A model generated the notes under the pieces. It saw nothing but the letters and a program-made list of their open reading frames with translations, made no database searches and was not told the DNA's origin. A DNA stretch of 24,984 bases from Spirochaetota bacterium (GTDB taxonomy: Bacteria > Spirochaetota > Spirochaetia > DSM-27196 > PWMO01), in contig JAAAOR010000077.1 in the NCBI GenBank assembly GCA_009908735.1, forward strand, positions 1 through 24,984. Reading direction: 5' to 3'. Positions 24,265-24,984 of the stretch are shown piece after piece. How positions within the stretch are numbered: the stretch's first letter is position 1; each line of letters begins with the position of its first letter. The translations under genes and the position numbers were made by a program.

Positions 24265-24984
24265 ATGGGACATGTGATCGCGTTCGCAAATCAGAAGGGC
24301 GGGGTGGGAAAAACCACGACCGCCTCCAATCTCGGCGCGTACCTCGCCGATGCGGGGAAGCACGTGCTTCTTGTCGATTTTGACCCACAGGGCAACCTCT
24401 CGAGCAGCGTGGGCGTCTCCACCGACGGCACCGGCATCTACGAGGTCATCAACGAGGAGGCGGCAGCCGGGCAGGCGGTCCATGGAACGAAGGTCAAGAA
24501 CCTTTCTATTATCCCTTCCAGTATTAATCTCACCGGATCGAATATCGAGCTGGTGCAGGAGGCCGAGCGCGAGTACTTCCTACAGCGAGCGCTCGACCCG
24601 ATTCGCGAGAAGTTCGACTACATCTTCATCGACTCTCCGCCCTCCCTGGGCATCCTCACCCTCAACGGGCTTGTTGCGGCCAACCAGGTTATCATTCCGC
24701 TTCAGTGCGAGTACTTTGCCCTGGAAGGTCTCACGCAGCTCCTGCAGAGCATAAAGCGCGTCCAGAGCTCTTATAACGCCCGCCTCGACATCCTCGGCAT
24801 TCTCTTTACGATGTACGACTCGCGCACACGCATCGCCCAGGACGTCGTGCAGGAGGTCGTCGGGTACTTCGGAAAACGAGTCTTTCGCACCATCATCCCG
24901 CGCAACGTGCGCCTCTCGGAGGCGCCGTCGCACGGGGTTCCCATCAATCACTACGATCCGGAGTGCGCCGGCGCGCGCAGTTAC
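24265..24984 (+). CDS. parA: Chromosome partitioning ATPase ParA (Soj), cut by window edge
   Basis: ParA is a Walker-type ATPase that binds the nucleoid and, with ParB-parS, separates sister origins. The visible 240 codons begin MGHVIAFANQKGGVGKTTTASNLG, with the deviant Walker A motif KGGVGKTT (11-18). They continue with LLVDFDPQGNLSSSVG, FDYIFIDSPPSLGILTLNG (Walker B) and IPLQCEYFALEGLTQLL. The end NVRLSEAPSHGVPINHYDPECAGARSY is close to the family C-terminus, so perhaps 10-15 residues are missing. The ATG has no Shine-Dalgarno sequence, consistent with a near-leaderless transcript. parB is expected next, beyond the window. Confidence 0.97.
   Translation, partial: MGHVIAFANQKGGVGKTTTASNLGAYLADAGKHVLLVDFDPQGNLSSSVGVSTDGTGIYEVINEEAAAGQAVHGTKVKNLSIIPSSINLTGSNIELVQEAEREYFLQRALDPIREKFDYIFIDSPPSLGILTLNGLVAANQVIIPLQCEYFALEGLTQLLQSIKRVQSSYNARLDILGILFTMYDSRTRIAQDVVQEVVGYFGKRVFRTIIPRNVRLSEAPSHGVPINHYDPECAGARSY

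Overview
This window looks like the replication-origin neighbourhood of a moderately GC-rich bacterial chromosome. The gene order, the DciA-type helicase operator and the protein sequences suggest a free-living spirochaete (Spirochaetales-like). That placement is an inference from gene content, not from a database match. No prophage, insertion sequence, CRISPR array, tRNA or rRNA was seen.

Layout, left to right. (1) Positions 1-3290, minus strand: gatC-gatA-gatB, the glutamyl/aspartyl-tRNA amidotransferase operon, with gatB running off the left edge. (2) 3447-4886, plus strand: a GH63/GH37-like (alpha/alpha)6 glycosidase, divergent from gatC. (3) 4911-6458, minus: a short-chain dehydrogenase and a WrbA-type flavoprotein, each its own unit. 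(4) 6510-9255, minus: gcvT-gcvH-GNAT acetyltransferase-UPF0149 protein, with no gcvP. (5) 9567-17052, minus: an unbroken co-directional block dnaA-dnaN-recF-dciA-rpmH-rnpA-yidC-jag. (6) 17053-17412: a probable oriC with three perfect DnaA boxes and one variant. (7) 17413-21879, plus: gyrB-gyrA. (8) 21957-24984: a YigZ/IMPACT protein (+), adenosine deaminase (-), a MutT-type Nudix hydrolase (-) and parA (+, cut by the right edge), with two perfect 16-bp parS sites.

How it works together. DnaA, its boxes, the sliding clamp, RecF, DciA and gyrase form the initiation and fork-start set. They diverge from the dnaA-gyrB gap, so transcription follows replication in both directions. The parS/parA region 5-7 kb to the right is the segregation module. 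RpmH, RnpA, YidC and Jag supply ribosome assembly, tRNA processing and membrane insertion.

Most notable: gyrB carries a perfect 99-bp in-frame tandem duplication (33 residues) in its transducer domain. Also worth checking are a (TAG)3 DnaA-trio-like element between dnaN and dnaA, a 10-codon ORF built from DnaA boxes ahead of dnaA, a remote DnaA-box cluster upstream of gcvT, parS sites at the translation starts of two genes, promoters placed almost on start codons, GyrA with Gln at the quinolone-contact serine position, and a glycosidase whose expected catalytic Asp reads as His.
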